A stretch of 64,000 nt of DNA from Chryseobacterium sp. Marseille-Q5410 (GTDB taxonomy: Bacteria; Bacteroidota; Bacteroidia; Flavobacteriales; Weeksellaceae): NCBI GenBank assembly GCA_946892665.1, contig CAMPOT010000001.1, positions 1,178,001-1,242,000 on the forward strand. Reading direction: 5' to 3'. Below the pieces are notes generated by a model. The model ran no database searches. It was not told the DNA's origin and saw only the letters and a list, made by a program, of their open reading frames with translations. How positions within the stretch are numbered: position 1 is the stretch's first letter; every line of letters begins with the position of its first letter. Positions 37,063 through 47,130 of this stretch are shown here, piece after piece. A program made the translations under genes and the position numbers.

Positions 37063-37371
37063 TTAAATGACGTCTTCTTTTTCTTTTCGGATACGTGTAA
37101 TTCTTGTCACTTCGCTCCATTTTTCTTTTAATTCATTTTCAATATCATAATCGTCTTGAAGTCCAAGCCAAAATTTCGGGGAATTTCCAAAGTAAGCACT
37201 TAGTCTCACTGCGGTATCAGCGGAAATTCTTCTATTTCCTTTAATGATTTCCGAAATTCTGGTTTGGGGAATTTCCAAATCTTTCGAAAGTCTATATTGC
37301 GAAATTTCGAGTGGAATCAAAAATTCCTCTAATAATATTTCTCCAGGTGATATATTTCTCAATTTTTCCAT
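37063..37371 (-). CDS. higA: HigA-type antitoxin
   Basis: 102 aa. LRNISPGEILLEEFLIPLEISQYRLS and FGNSPKFWLGLQDDYDIE are the HigA (XRE, addiction-module) signatures, with the helix-turn-helix at about residues 20-55. It neutralises HigB and represses the operon. It begins 11 bp after the higB stop: toxin first, antitoxin second, as usual for higBA. Confidence 0.92.
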   Translation of the reverse strand: MEKLRNISPGEILLEEFLIPLEISQYRLSKDLEIPQTRISEIIKGNRRISADTAVRLSAYFGNSPKFWLGLQDDYDIENELKEKWSEVTRITRIRKEKEDVI

Positions 37372-37382
37372 TTTTTTTCATT

Positions 37383-37664
37383 TTAATGATAATCTATAAT
37401 TTCAACCTCAAACGCATTACGATTTTTCCATTTGAAAATAATTCTCCACTGATTATTAATCCGAATGCTATAAAATTCTGATAAATCACCTTTTAATTTC
37501 TCAAGCCGATTTGCGGGCGGAATTCTATGGTCAGCTATATCAATTGAATTATTAATCATCCTCAGTTTTCTTCTGGCAACCTCCTGAATTTCTGTTGGAA
37601 GTTTTTTAGAAACAACTCCTTTCCAGATTTTTTGTGTTTCTTTATTTCCAAAATTGATAATCAT
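37383..37664 (-). CDS. higB: HigB-type mRNA interferase toxin (RelE/ParE fold)
   Basis: 93 aa from the ATG at 37664 (MIINFGNKETQKIW). The longer frame to 37688 is rejected because the promoter -7 box lies there. The core PPANRLEKLKGDLSEFYSIRINNQWRIIF is typical of HigB, a ribosome-dependent RNase. The catalytic basic residues appear present, so the module looks intact. Confidence 0.9.
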   Translation of the reverse strand: MIINFGNKETQKIWKGVVSKKLPTEIQEVARRKLRMINNSIDIADHRIPPANRLEKLKGDLSEFYSIRINNQWRIIFKWKNRNAFEVEIIDYH

Positions 37665-37673
37665 CCTCTTTTG

Positions 37674-37693
37674 CGTTACTAACGTCAAAGGTA
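37674..37693 (-). promoter_or_regulatory. higBA promoter and probable HigA operator
   Basis: -7 box TACCTTTG (minus strand, 37693-37686) followed at the expected RNA start by the perfect inverted repeat CGTTA-C-TAACG (37674-37684). A palindrome covering the start site is the usual place for autorepression by HigA. Confidence 0.5.
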
Positions 37694-37786
37694 AGTAAAA
37701 ATTTTAAATTATGATGTTAAAGTTGAATTTATTGAGAATGTATGTTTGTTTTTGTTAATAATCTGTTTTATATTAATTAAATTTTA

Positions 37787-37828
37787 AAAAATACCCCTAA
37801 AAAGCAAAAACTTCTTAGAGGTATTTCA
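37787..37828 (-). terminator. Terminator of asnB
   Basis: AAATACCCCTAA (37789-37800) pairs with TTAGAGGTATTT (37815-37826), one mismatch, with a T run on the minus strand. Confidence 0.7.
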
Positions 37829-37850
37829 AATTTTTCAAATCTAATATCGA

Positions 37851-39521
37851 TTAGTAACTATCCTCGTGAACGCTTACTACGGCTCTACCACTTGGATCGT
37901 TGGCGTTTTTGAAGGCTTCATCCCATTCCAAAGCGATAGGAGTGGAGCACGCCACCGACGGAACCGACGGAACTGTAGCCGCTGCAGTTTCGCTAGGGAA
38001 ATGCTCTTCGAAAATCGTTCTGTAGCGGTATTCTTCTTTGTTTTGAGGCGTGTTCAGCGGGAATCGGAATTTTGCGTTCACCATCATCTCGTCTGTCACT
38101 TCTTTTTCGGCAACTTCTTTTAAGGAATCAATCCATGAATAGCCAACTCCGTCGGAGAATTGCTCTTTTTGCCTCCACGCGATAGATTCCGGCAACAAAT
38201 CTTCAAAAGCTTTTCTTAACATCCATTTCTCTATTTTTGGCTCGTGCGCGGTAACCATTTTGTCTTTTGGATTTTGGCGCATCGCAACATTCATAAATTC
38301 TTTATCCAGGAAAGGTACGCGGCCTTCGATTCCCCAGCTCATCAATGCTTTATTGGCACGCAAACAATCATACAAGTGAAGTTTTCCAAGTTTTCTCACG
38401 TTTTCTTCATGAAATTCTTTTGCGTTAGGCGCTTTGTGGAAATACAGATATCCTCCGAATAATTCATCACTACCTTCGCCGGAAAGCACCATTTTTATTC
38501 CCATCGACTTGATGACTCTTGCTAATAAATACATCGGTGTGGAAGCCCTTACGGTAGTTACATCATAAGTTTCCAAGTGATAGATTACATCGCGAACCGC
38601 ATCCAAACCTTCCTGAACAGTAAAATGAACTTCGTGGTGAATAGAGCCGATATGATCCGCAGCTTTTTGTGCAGCAACCAGATCGGGACTTCCTTCCAGA
38701 CCTACTGCAAAACTATGTAAACGCGGATACCAAGCTTCCTGAGTATCGCCACTTTCGATACGGTTTCGCGAATATTTTGCAGTTACCGCAGAAATAATCG
38801 AAGAATCCAATCCTCCGGAAAGCAAAACACCGTAAGGAACGTCGCTCATCAATTGTCTGTGAACAGCTTCTTCCAAAGCTTTTCTAAGTTCAGCTAAATC
38901 GGTGGTATTGTCTTTTACGTTTTCATAATCCTCCCAATCTCTCCTGTACCATTGTTGCAGTTGGTAACCTTCCGGGCTGTAAAGAAAATGGCCAGGTAAA
39001 AAAGTTTCGATGGTTTTGCAAACGCCTTCCAAAGCTTTAAGTTCAGAAGCTACATAATAATTTCCGTGTTGGTCCCAACCTTGGTAAAGCGGGCAGATTC
39101 CCATGTGATCGCGGGCAACAAAATATACATTGTTTTCGATATCATATAAGGAGAAAGCAAAAATTCCGTTCAGTTTATCCACGAAATCTTTGCCGTATTT
39201 TTTAAATAAAGGAATGATTACTTCGCAATCGGATTCGGTTTGAAATTCGTAGTCCGGAAACTCTTTTCTAAGTTCGCGGTGGTTGTAGATTTCACCATTT
39301 ACGGCAAGAACGATTTTTTTATCATTAGAAAATAATGGCTGTTTCCCAGAAGTTGGGTCTACAATAGCCAATCTTTCGTGGGAGAAAATTACTTTTTCGT
39401 CCTGAAAAATTCCGCTCCAATCTGGTCCGCGGTGACGAATTTTTTTAGACATTTCTAAAACCTGAGGTCTTATAATTTCGGTTTTTTGTTTAGCATCAAA
39501 CAAGCATACAATTCCGCACAT
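37851..39521 (-). CDS. asnB: Asparagine synthase B (glutamine-hydrolysing)
   Basis: 556 aa from the ATG at 39521, chosen so that Cys2 is exposed (MCGIVCLFD); the frame extends 17 codons further but that would bury the nucleophile. N-terminal glutaminase domain, then the synthetase with pyrophosphate loop LLSGGLDSSII and SGEGSDELFGGY. It makes Asn from Asp, Gln and ATP. A single gene. The window thus encodes both synthesis and breakdown (ansA) of asparagine. Confidence 0.95.
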   Translation of the reverse strand: MCGIVCLFDAKQKTEIIRPQVLEMSKKIRHRGPDWSGIFQDEKVIFSHERLAIVDPTSGKQPLFSNDKKIVLAVNGEIYNHRELRKEFPDYEFQTESDCEVIIPLFKKYGKDFVDKLNGIFAFSLYDIENNVYFVARDHMGICPLYQGWDQHGNYYVASELKALEGVCKTIETFLPGHFLYSPEGYQLQQWYRRDWEDYENVKDNTTDLAELRKALEEAVHRQLMSDVPYGVLLSGGLDSSIISAVTAKYSRNRIESGDTQEAWYPRLHSFAVGLEGSPDLVAAQKAADHIGSIHHEVHFTVQEGLDAVRDVIYHLETYDVTTVRASTPMYLLARVIKSMGIKMVLSGEGSDELFGGYLYFHKAPNAKEFHEENVRKLGKLHLYDCLRANKALMSWGIEGRVPFLDKEFMNVAMRQNPKDKMVTAHEPKIEKWMLRKAFEDLLPESIAWRQKEQFSDGVGYSWIDSLKEVAEKEVTDEMMVNAKFRFPLNTPQNKEEYRYRTIFEEHFPSETAAATVPSVPSVACSTPIALEWDEAFKNANDPSGRAVVSVHEDSY

Positions 39522-39701
39522 AGATTTATTATTATAAGTAATTGTTAAAAATTGATTAATTTTGTTCTGCAAACATAAAGTAAATGTTTATAAAACAAAA
39601 TAATTTTAAATAAAATTAGAAAATTTTACTAAAATTAGTTTTTAAAACGGAAAAAATTAAGTTGAAAGGAGAAATTTAGAGAATCTGGTGGAAAAAATTC
39701 A

Positions 39702-39729
39702 AAAAAAAGCAGACAAATGCCTGCTTTTG
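39702..39729 (-). terminator. Terminator of the RsmB-like gene
   Basis: AAAAGCAG (39705-39712), 8-nt loop, CTGCTTTT (39721-39728), T run on the minus strand. Confidence 0.75.
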
Positions 39730-39749
39730 GTTTCGTTAATGACCTTTAT

Positions 39750-40955
39750 TTAAGCATTTCGCTGAATCAGCGCCATGTAGAAACCATCGAAACCATCGCT
39801 CGGCATTACTTTTTCTTCTTTTATTAACGAAAATCCATCGTTGTTTTTAAGGAAAGTTTCCACCTGTTCGTTGTTTTCACTTGGCAAAATGGAACACGTT
39901 GCGTAAATCATTTTCCCGCCTTTTTTCAAAATTTTAGAATAATCTTGCAGGATTTGCTGTTGCTCTTTTTTAATTCTGTCGATAAAATCTTGATCAATTT
40001 TCCATTTGGAATCGGGGTTTCTTTTCAAAACTCCCAATCCTGAACAAGGTGCGTCGATCAGCAGTCTGTCGGCTTTATCATGAAGTCTTTTGATAACTTT
40101 ATTGTCTTCAATGAAACGGGTTTCAATATTATGTGCTCCGGCTCTTTTCGCACGGCGTTTCAGTTCGGCCAGTTTCCATTCGTAAATATCTAGGGCGATA
40201 ATCTGACCTTTGTTTTTCATTAAGGCCGCTAAGTGAAGGGTTTTTCCACCGGCTCCGGCGCAGGCATCCACCACCCGCATGCCTTCCTGAACGTCCAGAA
40301 GTTCACCTATCTTCTGAGAAGAGGCATCCTGAACTTCAAATAAACCATCCTTAAAAGCTGAGGTTAAAAATACGTTTTTCTTCTCTTCAAGCTGAACGGC
40401 ATCAGGATAATTTCTGATCTGGAAACTTTCTACATTTTCATCCTTAAGGTCAGAAATCAATTCTTTGGCTGTGGTTTTCAATGTATTGGCTCTCAGTATC
40501 GTGGGAGCTTGCTCGTTCAACGCTTCCATCTCTCGTTCCCATTTGTTACCCAGTTCTTTTTCTAAAGTTTCGGCGAGCCATTCCGGAATCGAATATTCCA
40601 CCGCTTTTGTGGGCACCGTGTTTTTCTTCAGTTTGTTGAGGATGTCGGCATTTTTTATTCCGTCAAACTCTTCAAATTTTTTGTAATGTGTTTTGGTCCA
40701 AAGGCAATATGCGAGAATCATTTTATAGATGTTGCCTGGTTTTGCGCCTTCTCCCATGTAATATTCGAGGCGTTTTTTCCAACGGATAATATCGTAGAAA
40801 ATCTGTGAAACCACTTTTCGGTCTTCGCTGCCCCATTTTCTGTTGGCTTTCAAAAGTCGTTCTATGACCTTATCGGCGTATTTTTTATCTTCAAAAAAAG
40901 TTTCTTGCAAAGCATCGTGGATTCCGATGAGGAGATTTCTGTGTATAAGTTCCAT
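39750..40955 (-). CDS. RsmB/NOP family rRNA cytosine-C5 methyltransferase
   Basis: 401 aa. SAM-binding motif I DACAGAGGKTLHLA, motif IV DAPCSGLGVLKRNPD with its conserved Cys, and motif VI YATCSILPSENNEQV with the catalytic Cys. The N-terminal NusB-like helical part (about residues 1-130) fits RsmB, which makes m5C967 in 16S rRNA. Single gene with its own terminator. Confidence 0.88.
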   Translation of the reverse strand: MELIHRNLLIGIHDALQETFFEDKKYADKVIERLLKANRKWGSEDRKVVSQIFYDIIRWKKRLEYYMGEGAKPGNIYKMILAYCLWTKTHYKKFEEFDGIKNADILNKLKKNTVPTKAVEYSIPEWLAETLEKELGNKWEREMEALNEQAPTILRANTLKTTAKELISDLKDENVESFQIRNYPDAVQLEEKKNVFLTSAFKDGLFEVQDASSQKIGELLDVQEGMRVVDACAGAGGKTLHLAALMKNKGQIIALDIYEWKLAELKRRAKRAGAHNIETRFIEDNKVIKRLHDKADRLLIDAPCSGLGVLKRNPDSKWKIDQDFIDRIKKEQQQILQDYSKILKKGGKMIYATCSILPSENNEQVETFLKNNDGFSLIKEEKVMPSDGFDGFYMALIQRNA

Positions 40956-41077
40956 AGAGGGTTTTTAATAGTTGAATTTTAGTTTTTTAACCTAAAATTT
41001 TTTGCAAAAATACAGAATTTAAAAGAGAAAGTGGGAACCGTTTTTTTTGTAGTTAATGTTTTAGTGATCGCACGATA

Positions 41078-41108
41078 TTGACAAGCATTACTAAATATCG
41101 TATTTTTG
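41078..41108 (+). promoter_or_regulatory. Promoter of the YjdM gene
   Basis: TTG (41078-41080), 20-bp spacer, TATTTTTG (41101-41108), 20 bp before the ATG. One of the best -33/-7 matches in the window. Confidence 0.6.
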
Positions 41109-41128
41109 GATAATAAAAAATTGAAGAA

Positions 41129-41461
41129 ATGAGCGAAGTAATTACATGTCCGAAATGCCAATCCGAATTTACTTATGAACAGGATAATTTGATGGTTTGT
41201 TCCCAATGTTTTCACGAGTGGGATCCGAAAGAAACATCAAATGATGATAAAATTTTAGATATCAACGGAAATGAGCTGCAGAATGGCGATTCGGTGATCG
41301 TGATGAAGGATTTGCCGGTGAAAGGTGCGCCAAAACCAGTAAAAGCCGGAACGAAAGTTAAAAATATCCGTTTGAGACCAGATTCCGATCATAATATCGA
41401 TTGTAAAATCGATGGTTTCGGAGCAATGGCTTTGAAATCTGAATTTGTAAAGAAAGCTTAA
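41129..41461 (+). CDS. YjdM/PhnA-like zinc-ribbon protein
   Basis: 110 aa. N-terminal zinc ribbon CPKCQSEFTYEQDNLMVCSQCFHEW (two CxxC pairs) and a C-terminal PhnA domain (GDSVIVMKDLPVKG, IDGFGAMALKSEFVKK). Once named an alkylphosphonate-uptake protein; its real role is uncertain. Single gene with its own promoter and terminator. No phosphonate genes are nearby. Confidence 0.92.
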   Translation: MSEVITCPKCQSEFTYEQDNLMVCSQCFHEWDPKETSNDDKILDINGNELQNGDSVIVMKDLPVKGAPKPVKAGTKVKNIRLRPDSDHNIDCKIDGFGAMALKSEFVKKA

Positions 41462-41482
41462 AAAAAATTCAAATAAGAATAA

Positions 41483-41508
41483 AAAAAACACGTCTCGGCG
41501 TGTTTTTA
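41483..41508 (+). terminator. Terminator of the YjdM gene
   Basis: AAAACACG (41485-41492), 6-nt loop, CGTGTTTT (41499-41506). Confidence 0.75.
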
Positions 41509-41704
41509 ATTTTTGGGCATAAAAAAAGGAAAGATTTGGACAGGGTTCTTTTCTGGACTTGGTTGTTCGAGAACCGAACTAATTTCGTCTTAAAGGTAGA
41601 AAGAGAATTAACCAAAAATTTCCTTATTCGGGAAGTGTAAAGTTAGGTTTTTACCTGGATAATTGCAAAAAATTTCTACGATATTTTTTATGAAAATGAA
41701 AATT
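41509..41704. other. Spacer, no gene seen
   Basis: 196 bp between convergent genes. It contains a loose inverted repeat GGTTCT (41544-41549) / AGAACC (41570-41575) but no promoter paired with a terminator, so I do not call an RNA. Confidence 0.4.
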
Positions 41705-42655
41705 TTAAATGATCTCGATTTCTACATCGCCATCCAATCGGTGGCTGGTATAAACAACCAATTTTTTGTCGTTCCAGGAAATTTTGTTCCAGAAATGGTT
41801 TCCTGCAAAGCGGCTTTCCAAGACTTTTGCATTTAATTGCTGATGGCTATTTTCGCTCGATATAATTTTAATTTCGTGTGGAAACCAGAAATTTTTGGCA
41901 AGATTCCAACGGTTTTTTTCTTCGTCCGAAAACACATTTACTTCACCAAATAGTCTTGCTACATATTCATTATAAGGGTTTTTGTAAGTTTCTATGGGCG
42001 AATCGTTTTGGATTAGTCGTCCGTCCTGCAGTACAATGATCTGGTCGAGCCAAGGCATCACTTCTTGTATTTCGTGCGTAGAAATCAGCATCGAAATATT
42101 TTTTCCTTTCGCATAATTGAATAATCGTTCTCTGAGTTCAATTTTGCGCGAAAAATCGAGATTGCTGAAGGGTTCATCCAGCAAAAGCAGTTTTGGCATC
42201 ACGGAAAGCGCACGTGCTATCGCAACCCTTTGTTGTTGGCCTCCACTTAAATATTTAGGCAAAGTCATGGCATATTCTTCCAAACCAACGACCTTGAGCA
42301 ATTCCATTACTTTCGCTTTTTTCTCTGCCAAATTAATGTTAGACAGAAATTTCCCCACATTGTCGGCGACAGTTGCATACGGCATTAAATCGTAATTTTG
42401 TGCCACCAACTTCATTTCTGGTTCTCCAGGAACAAGGTTTTTCTTCGGTCCAAAAATAGGTTTTCCAGAGAAAATAATTTCGCCTTTTTCCCAATCGAGC
42501 AAGCCATAAATTAAGTTCAGTAAAGTGGACTTCCCACAACCACTTTCACCGGCAAGAGCAATGATTTTCCCTTCGCTGATTCGCAGATTGAGGTTCTGAA
42601 AAAGTTTTTTTTCAGGATGATGCGAAAAAAACAATTGATTGATTTCTAAAAGCAT
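41705..42655 (-). CDS. Orphan ABC transporter ATP-binding protein
   Basis: 316 aa. Walker A GESGCGKST, signature LSGGQQQRVAIARAL, Walker B LLLLDEPFSNLD and the His switch STHE. The extended C-terminus (from about residue 235) may be a small regulatory domain as in importer ATPases of the FbpC/PotA kind. No permease or binding-protein gene is adjacent, so the substrate and partner are unknown. Divergent from the YceI gene. Confidence 0.85.
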   Translation of the reverse strand: MLLEINQLFFSHHPEKKLFQNLNLRISEGKIIALAGESGCGKSTLLNLIYGLLDWEKGEIIFSGKPIFGPKKNLVPGEPEMKLVAQNYDLMPYATVADNVGKFLSNINLAEKKAKVMELLKVVGLEEYAMTLPKYLSGGQQQRVAIARALSVMPKLLLLDEPFSNLDFSRKIELRERLFNYAKGKNISMLISTHEIQEVMPWLDQIIVLQDGRLIQNDSPIETYKNPYNEYVARLFGEVNVFSDEEKNRWNLAKNFWFPHEIKIISSENSHQQLNAKVLESRFAGNHFWNKISWNDKKLVVYTSHRLDGDVEIEII

Positions 42656-42735
42656 ACTGCGAAAATAAGATTTTTATAAGTAATCTGATTTTTTTTATTA
42701 TTTTAGCGGAAACAATTAAAAATTCAAATTTCCGA

Positions 42736-43398
42736 ATGAAAACGATCATCAAAACTACGATTTTTTCAGCTTTTATTGCAGGGATTCTGTTGGTTTCCTG
42801 TGAGAAGGACAAGCCTTTATCCAGCGAAAGCAACGTGGTTTCTACCTCAAAAGAAGGAAATGTTTTTGTGTTGGATACGCTCAATAGCCGCATCGAATGG
42901 AAAGGTTTTAAAGTGGTGAAAACCGACAATACCAGTCATTTCGGAACTATAAAGTTTGAAAGTGGGGAAGTAACGGTCAATAAAGGAAAGCTAGAGAGCG
43001 GAAAATTCGTGGCAGATTTGAATTCATTAACGTCAGTTGATTTGAAAGATGATGCAGAACAATTGAATAAATTGAACGGTCACTTAAAAAGTGGCGATTT
43101 CTTCGATGTAGAAAAATTCCCTACAGCTTCTTACGAAATTACAAAGGTTTCTGAAAATACTTCCGGAGGCGATTACAACACTATTTTAGAAGGAAATCTT
43201 ACCATTAAAGGAATTACAAAACCGGTACAGTTTAATGCCAATGTTTCGGTGAAAGACGACATCGTAAGCATTGCCACAGAACCAAAAGATATCAATAGAG
43301 AAGATTTTGGAGTAAGATTCCAAATGCCAATTGAAAATGGTTTAATTAAAAATGAAATTAATATTCAGATTTTAGTTAAAGCCATGGAAATGAAATAA
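42736..43398 (+). CDS. YceI family lipoprotein
   Basis: 220 aa. Signal peptide with lipobox LVSC (Cys22), then the YceI lipocalin-like barrel: LDTLNSRIEWKGFKV, GTIKFESGEVTV, HLKSGDFFDVEKFPTASYEIT, LTIKGITKPV. YceI proteins bind long polyprenoid or lipid molecules in the periplasm; function here is not known. Single gene with its own terminator. Confidence 0.92.
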   Translation: MKTIIKTTIFSAFIAGILLVSCEKDKPLSSESNVVSTSKEGNVFVLDTLNSRIEWKGFKVVKTDNTSHFGTIKFESGEVTVNKGKLESGKFVADLNSLTSVDLKDDAEQLNKLNGHLKSGDFFDVEKFPTASYEITKVSENTSGGDYNTILEGNLTIKGITKPVQFNANVSVKDDIVSIATEPKDINREDFGVRFQMPIENGLIKNEINIQILVKAMEMK

Positions 43399-43435
43399 GA
43401 ATAATTTTTTTTATAAAGTGTAATAAGTGATGTAG

Positions 43436-43470
43436 ATTCGTCCCGTTTTTTAGCGAGACGAATTTTTTTT
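43436..43470 (+). terminator. Terminator of the YceI gene
   Basis: ATTCGTC (43436-43442) pairs with GACGAAT (43457-43463), followed by an eight-T run. Confidence 0.75.
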
Positions 43471-43544
43471 AATTACTTCGCACTCATTACTTCAGATAAT
43501 TTTATAGGTCGTGAATTTGCCTTCAATTTTCTCCCAAAATTTCC

Positions 43545-43552
43545 TAAATTTG
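43545..43552 (+). promoter_or_regulatory. -7 box of alaS
   Basis: TAAATTTG, 48 bp before the ATG at 43601. Confidence 0.45.
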
Positions 43553-43600
43553 CATGCTTACCAAAAAGGCAAAAGCAACCGCTAAAAGCAAAACTCAACT

Positions 43601-46258
43601 ATGACTTCACAACAGATACGAAAACAGTTTTTAGATTATTTTAAAGAAAAAGGACATCTTATCGTTCCTTCAGCGCCTATTGTATTGAAGGATGATCCTA
43701 CATTGATGTTCTCCAACTCCGGCATGACGCAGTTTAAGGATTATTTTCTAGGTTACAAACAACCGAAAGCACCTCGAATTGCCGATACCCAAAAATGTTT
43801 AAGGGTTTCGGGAAAACATAACGATTTGGATGATGTAGGTAGAGATACCTATCATCACACGATGTTCGAGATGCTCGGAAACTGGTCTTTTGGTGATTAT
43901 TTCAAAAAAGAAGCGATTGCTTTTGCATGGGAACTGTTGACCGAAGTTTATAAAATTCCAAAAGAAAATCTTTACGTAACTATTTTTGAAGGGGATGCGT
44001 CTGAAAACTTAGAACGTGATCAGGATGCCTACGACTACTGGAAAACCCACATTGATGAAAGCAGAATTATCAACGGAAACAAGAAAGATAATTTCTGGGA
44101 AATGGGCGAGAGCGGACCGTGCGGACCTTGCTCGGAAATTCACGTTGATTTGCGTTCTGAAGAGGAAAAAGCTTTAGTTCCGGGAATCGATTTGATTAAT
44201 AATGATCATCCGCAAGTGGTGGAAATCTGGAACAATGTATTCATGGAATTCAACCGAAAAGCTGATGGTTCTTTAGAAAAATTACCTTCACAGCATGTGG
44301 ATACAGGAATGGGTTTTGAGCGTTTGTGTATGGCTTTGCAAGGAAAAAAATCCAATTATGACACCGATGTTTTCACGCCTTTAATAGCTAAAGTTGAAGA
44401 ACTTTCTGGGAAGAAATACACCGGAATTTTAGAAGACGAAAAAGATATTGCAATTCGTGTTGTTGTTGATCATATTCGTGCGGTAGCATTTGCAATTGCC
44501 GATGGACAGCTTCCTTCAAATGGTGGAGCGGGTTATGTGATCCGAAGAATTTTAAGAAGAGCAATTTCGTATTCTTACCGTTTTTTAGGGATGAAAGAGC
44601 CTTTCCTTTTCGAATTGGTAGCAGTTTTGAAAAAAGAAATGGGCGAATTTTTCCCGGAATTGGTGAAACAGGAAAAATTGGTAACTGAAGTTATAAAAGA
44701 AGAAGAAACTTCTTTCCTGAAAACCATCGAGCACGGCTTGAAAAGAATCGATTTAATTATCAATGAAACGCTATCCAGAAACGAAAAAACACTTCCTGGA
44801 GCTGAGGTTTTTGAGTTGTACGATACTTATGGTTTCCCGGCAGATTTGTCCAGGATCATTGCAGAAGAAAAGCATTTAACCGTTGATGAAAAAGGTTTTG
44901 ATGAAGAAATGGAAAAGCAAAAACAGCGTTCCAAGAAATCATCTGCTCAAAAAGTTCACGATTGGGTTATTTTAGAAGAAAAACAAGAAGTTTTCGTTGG
45001 TTACGACCAAACAGAAGCCGAAACATACATCACTCGTTACCGAAAAATTGAAAATAAAGACGGAGAATTTTACCAGATAGTCCTCTCTAAATCGCCTTTC
45101 TATCCCGAAGGTGGTGGACAAATTGGTGACAAAGGACTGTTGATCCCAAGTTATACCGAAGGTTTCGATATTGCGAACCCAGATGTTTTTGATATTAAGA
45201 ATTGTGCTGATGTCATAGAGGTTTTGGAAACCCGCAAAGAAAATAATTTGATTGTTTCATTAATTAAAGATTTGCCGAAAGATGCGGGTGCCGTTTTTTA
45301 TGCAAAAGTGAATGCTGCTGAAAGAAAAAACACTCAGGCGAACCACTCCGTAACGCATTTGTTGCACGAAGCTTTGCGCGAAGTTTTGGGAACTCACGTT
45401 GAGCAGAAAGGTTCTTTTGTTGGTCCCGATTATCTTCGTTTCGATTTTTCTCATTTCTCCAAAATGACGGAGGAAGAATTTAAATTGGTGGAAGATAAAG
45501 TGAACGCAAAAATTAAAGAAAATATTGCGTTACAGGAATTTAGAAATATCCCAATTGCAGAGGCTTTAGAGAAGGGAGCAATGGCGCTTTTCGGTGAAAA
45601 ATACGGAGATACGGTTCGAATGATTCAATTCGGTACTTCGCGGGAATTGTGCGGAGGAACACACGTGAAAAATACTGGTGAAATCGGTTATTTTAAAATT
45701 CAGAATGAAAGTTCTACCGCTGCAGGAATCCGTAGAATTGAGGCGATTTCAGGTGATAAATCTGCGGAATATTTCCAGAGTTTAGAGCTTCAGATTAAAG
45801 AAATTTCAGCTTTGCTCAAATCCAAAGATTTAGCAAAATCTGTAGAAAAATTAATCGAAGAAAACGCCACTTTGAAATCGGAGGTTGAAGCTTTGAAAAA
45901 AGAGAAAGCCAAAGGTGAAACCGCCAATTGGAAAAATGATTTTGTAGAAAAAGGAGGTAAAAAATTATTGGTGAAAAAAGTTTCAATGGATTCAGGTAGC
46001 GTGAAAGATATCGTTTTCCAATTGAAAAAGGAAGTTGAAAACGCTGTGATCATCATTATTTCCGATGCGGATGGAAAACCGATGATTACGGTAGGTGTTT
46101 CGCAGGATTTGGAAGCTCAATACCACGCCGGAAATATGGTGAAGGATTTGGCGAAAGAAATCCAGGGCGGCGGCGGCGGTAATCCAGGATTTGCTACTGC
46201 AGGTGGTAAAAATCTAGATGGCATTGAAAGTGCTTACCAGAAAGCACTTGAAATTTAA
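43601..46258 (+). CDS. alaS: Alanine--tRNA ligase
   Basis: 885 aa, full length. Class II catalytic core ([39 protein letters not shown]), the editing domain with [11 protein letters not shown] and the metal site [13 protein letters not shown], and a C-terminal oligomerisation/DHHA1 domain ending in the glycine-rich [14 protein letters not shown]. It charges tRNA-Ala and hydrolyses mischarged Ser/Gly-tRNA-Ala. Single gene, own promoter and terminator. Confidence 0.97.
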   Translation: MTSQQIRKQFLDYFKEKGHLIVPSAPIVLKDDPTLMFSNSGMTQFKDYFLGYKQPKAPRIADTQKCLRVSGKHNDLDDVGRDTYHHTMFEMLGNWSFGDYFKKEAIAFAWELLTEVYKIPKENLYVTIFEGDASENLERDQDAYDYWKTHIDESRIINGNKKDNFWEMGESGPCGPCSEIHVDLRSEEEKALVPGIDLINNDHPQVVEIWNNVFMEFNRKADGSLEKLPSQHVDTGMGFERLCMALQGKKSNYDTDVFTPLIAKVEELSGKKYTGILEDEKDIAIRVVVDHIRAVAFAIADGQLPSNGGAGYVIRRILRRAISYSYRFLGMKEPFLFELVAVLKKEMGEFFPELVKQEKLVTEVIKEEETSFLKTIEHGLKRIDLIINETLSRNEKTLPGAEVFELYDTYGFPADLSRIIAEEKHLTVDEKGFDEEMEKQKQRSKKSSAQKVHDWVILEEKQEVFVGYDQTEAETYITRYRKIENKDGEFYQIVLSKSPFYPEGGGQIGDKGLLIPSYTEGFDIANPDVFDIKNCADVIEVLETRKENNLIVSLIKDLPKDAGAVFYAKVNAAERKNTQANHSVTHLLHEALREVLGTHVEQKGSFVGPDYLRFDFSHFSKMTEEEFKLVEDKVNAKIKENIALQEFRNIPIAEALEKGAMALFGEKYGDTVRMIQFGTSRELCGGTHVKNTGEIGYFKIQNESSTAAGIRRIEAISGDKSAEYFQSLELQIKEISALLKSKDLAKSVEKLIEENATLKSEVEALKKEKAKGETANWKNDFVEKGGKKLLVKKVSMDSGSVKDIVFQLKKEVENAVIIIISDADGKPMITVGVSQDLEAQYHAGNMVKDLAKEIQGGGGGNPGFATAGGKNLDGIESAYQKALEI

Positions 46259-46276
46259 AATAAAAAAAGAAGCCAA

Positions 46277-46308
46277 AAAAAATCCCGAAAATTCTTCGGG
46301 ATTTTTTT
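46277..46308 (+). terminator. Terminator of alaS, shared with the convergent gene
   Basis: AATCCCGAA (46281-46289) pairs with TTCGGGATT (46295-46303), with A and T tracts on both sides. Confidence 0.8.
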
Positions 46309-46323
46309 ATCATTTATTATGTA

Positions 46324-46563
46324 TTATTTGCTTCCTCCTCTGGTAATCAATGCGATGATGATGATTAGTACTACTGCACCAACTACCCAAACGATCGGGT
46401 TACTCATCCATTCTGCGCCCATAGCGTCGCTACCTTTATTGACGTCAACATCAACTTTTAAATCTGCAGCTTGGTCTTGAGCTTTTACGATAATTGCTGC
46501 GAAGTTTGCGAATAATGCTAATGCAAGCATCTGAATCTTGGTAAATAAATTTGCGCGTGTCAT
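46324..46563 (-). CDS. Small membrane protein, unknown function
   Basis: 79 aa. N-terminal hydrophobic segment with a likely signal cleavage after IIVKAQ (residue about 29), a short polar middle (DLKVDVDVNKGSDAMG), and a C-terminal helix VVGAVVLIIIIALI ending in RGGSK. So a tiny single-span protein of the cell envelope. No family recognised, but the codon pattern and layout look real. Confidence 0.6.
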   Translation of the reverse strand: MTRANLFTKIQMLALALFANFAAIIVKAQDQAADLKVDVDVNKGSDAMGAEWMSNPIVWVVGAVVLIIIIALITRGGSK

Positions 46564-46619
46564 AGGTTTATTTTTTAATGTTATAATTTTAGACCTTCTA
46601 AAATTGTACCAAAAAAAAT

Positions 46620-47114
46620 TTAAAGGTGTAATTCCATCAAAAAATCATCCATCACATAGCCGTTTCCGATATCGAAAATTCCTTCTTTGTACGTTGTAAA
46701 TCCTTGTGATTCATACATTTGCTTTGCTGGATTGTTTTTGTTGACATTCAGAATGATTCTTTTGTCTGAAGTTTCGGAAGTTTTTCCTTTCAGGAAGTTA
46801 ATCGCAGCTTTACCGAGACCTTGACCTTTGAAGTTATCCAAAAGATAAATTCGATGAAGCTTTGTAGTAGCATTTTCATAATGAAATTCAAAACCAATAA
46901 ATCCTGCTGCTAATTCGTCTTTTAAAACCAAATAATATTGGTAATTTGGATTGTCCATCTGACTGGAAATTTTTTCCTCAGAATACATTTGCTTCAGCAT
47001 ATAATCGATTTGTTCTTGTGAAAGAATGTTTCTGTACGCCGAATTCCAAGATCGATTTGCCAATTCCTGAATTTTGGGAATGTCGTTTTTAGTGGCTTTT
47101 CTAAATGAAATCAT
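46620..47114 (-). CDS. GNAT family N-acetyltransferase
   Basis: 164 aa. N-terminal ISFRKATKNDIPKIQELANRSW and the acetyl-CoA motif LDNFKGQGLGKAAINFL. The substrate is unknown. Lies 16 bp after the phosphoesterase gene, in the same direction, so cotranscription is likely. Confidence 0.88.
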   Translation of the reverse strand: MISFRKATKNDIPKIQELANRSWNSAYRNILSQEQIDYMLKQMYSEEKISSQMDNPNYQYYLVLKDELAAGFIGFEFHYENATTKLHRIYLLDNFKGQGLGKAAINFLKGKTSETSDKRIILNVNKNNPAKQMYESQGFTTYKEGIFDIGNGYVMDDFLMELHL

Positions 47115-47130
47115 TATAATTTAAAAATAA

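Noticed and set aside
41544-41575. Inverted repeat GGTTCT/AGAACC as a small RNA or terminator
   Set aside because: Long 20-nt loop, no T run and no paired promoter.
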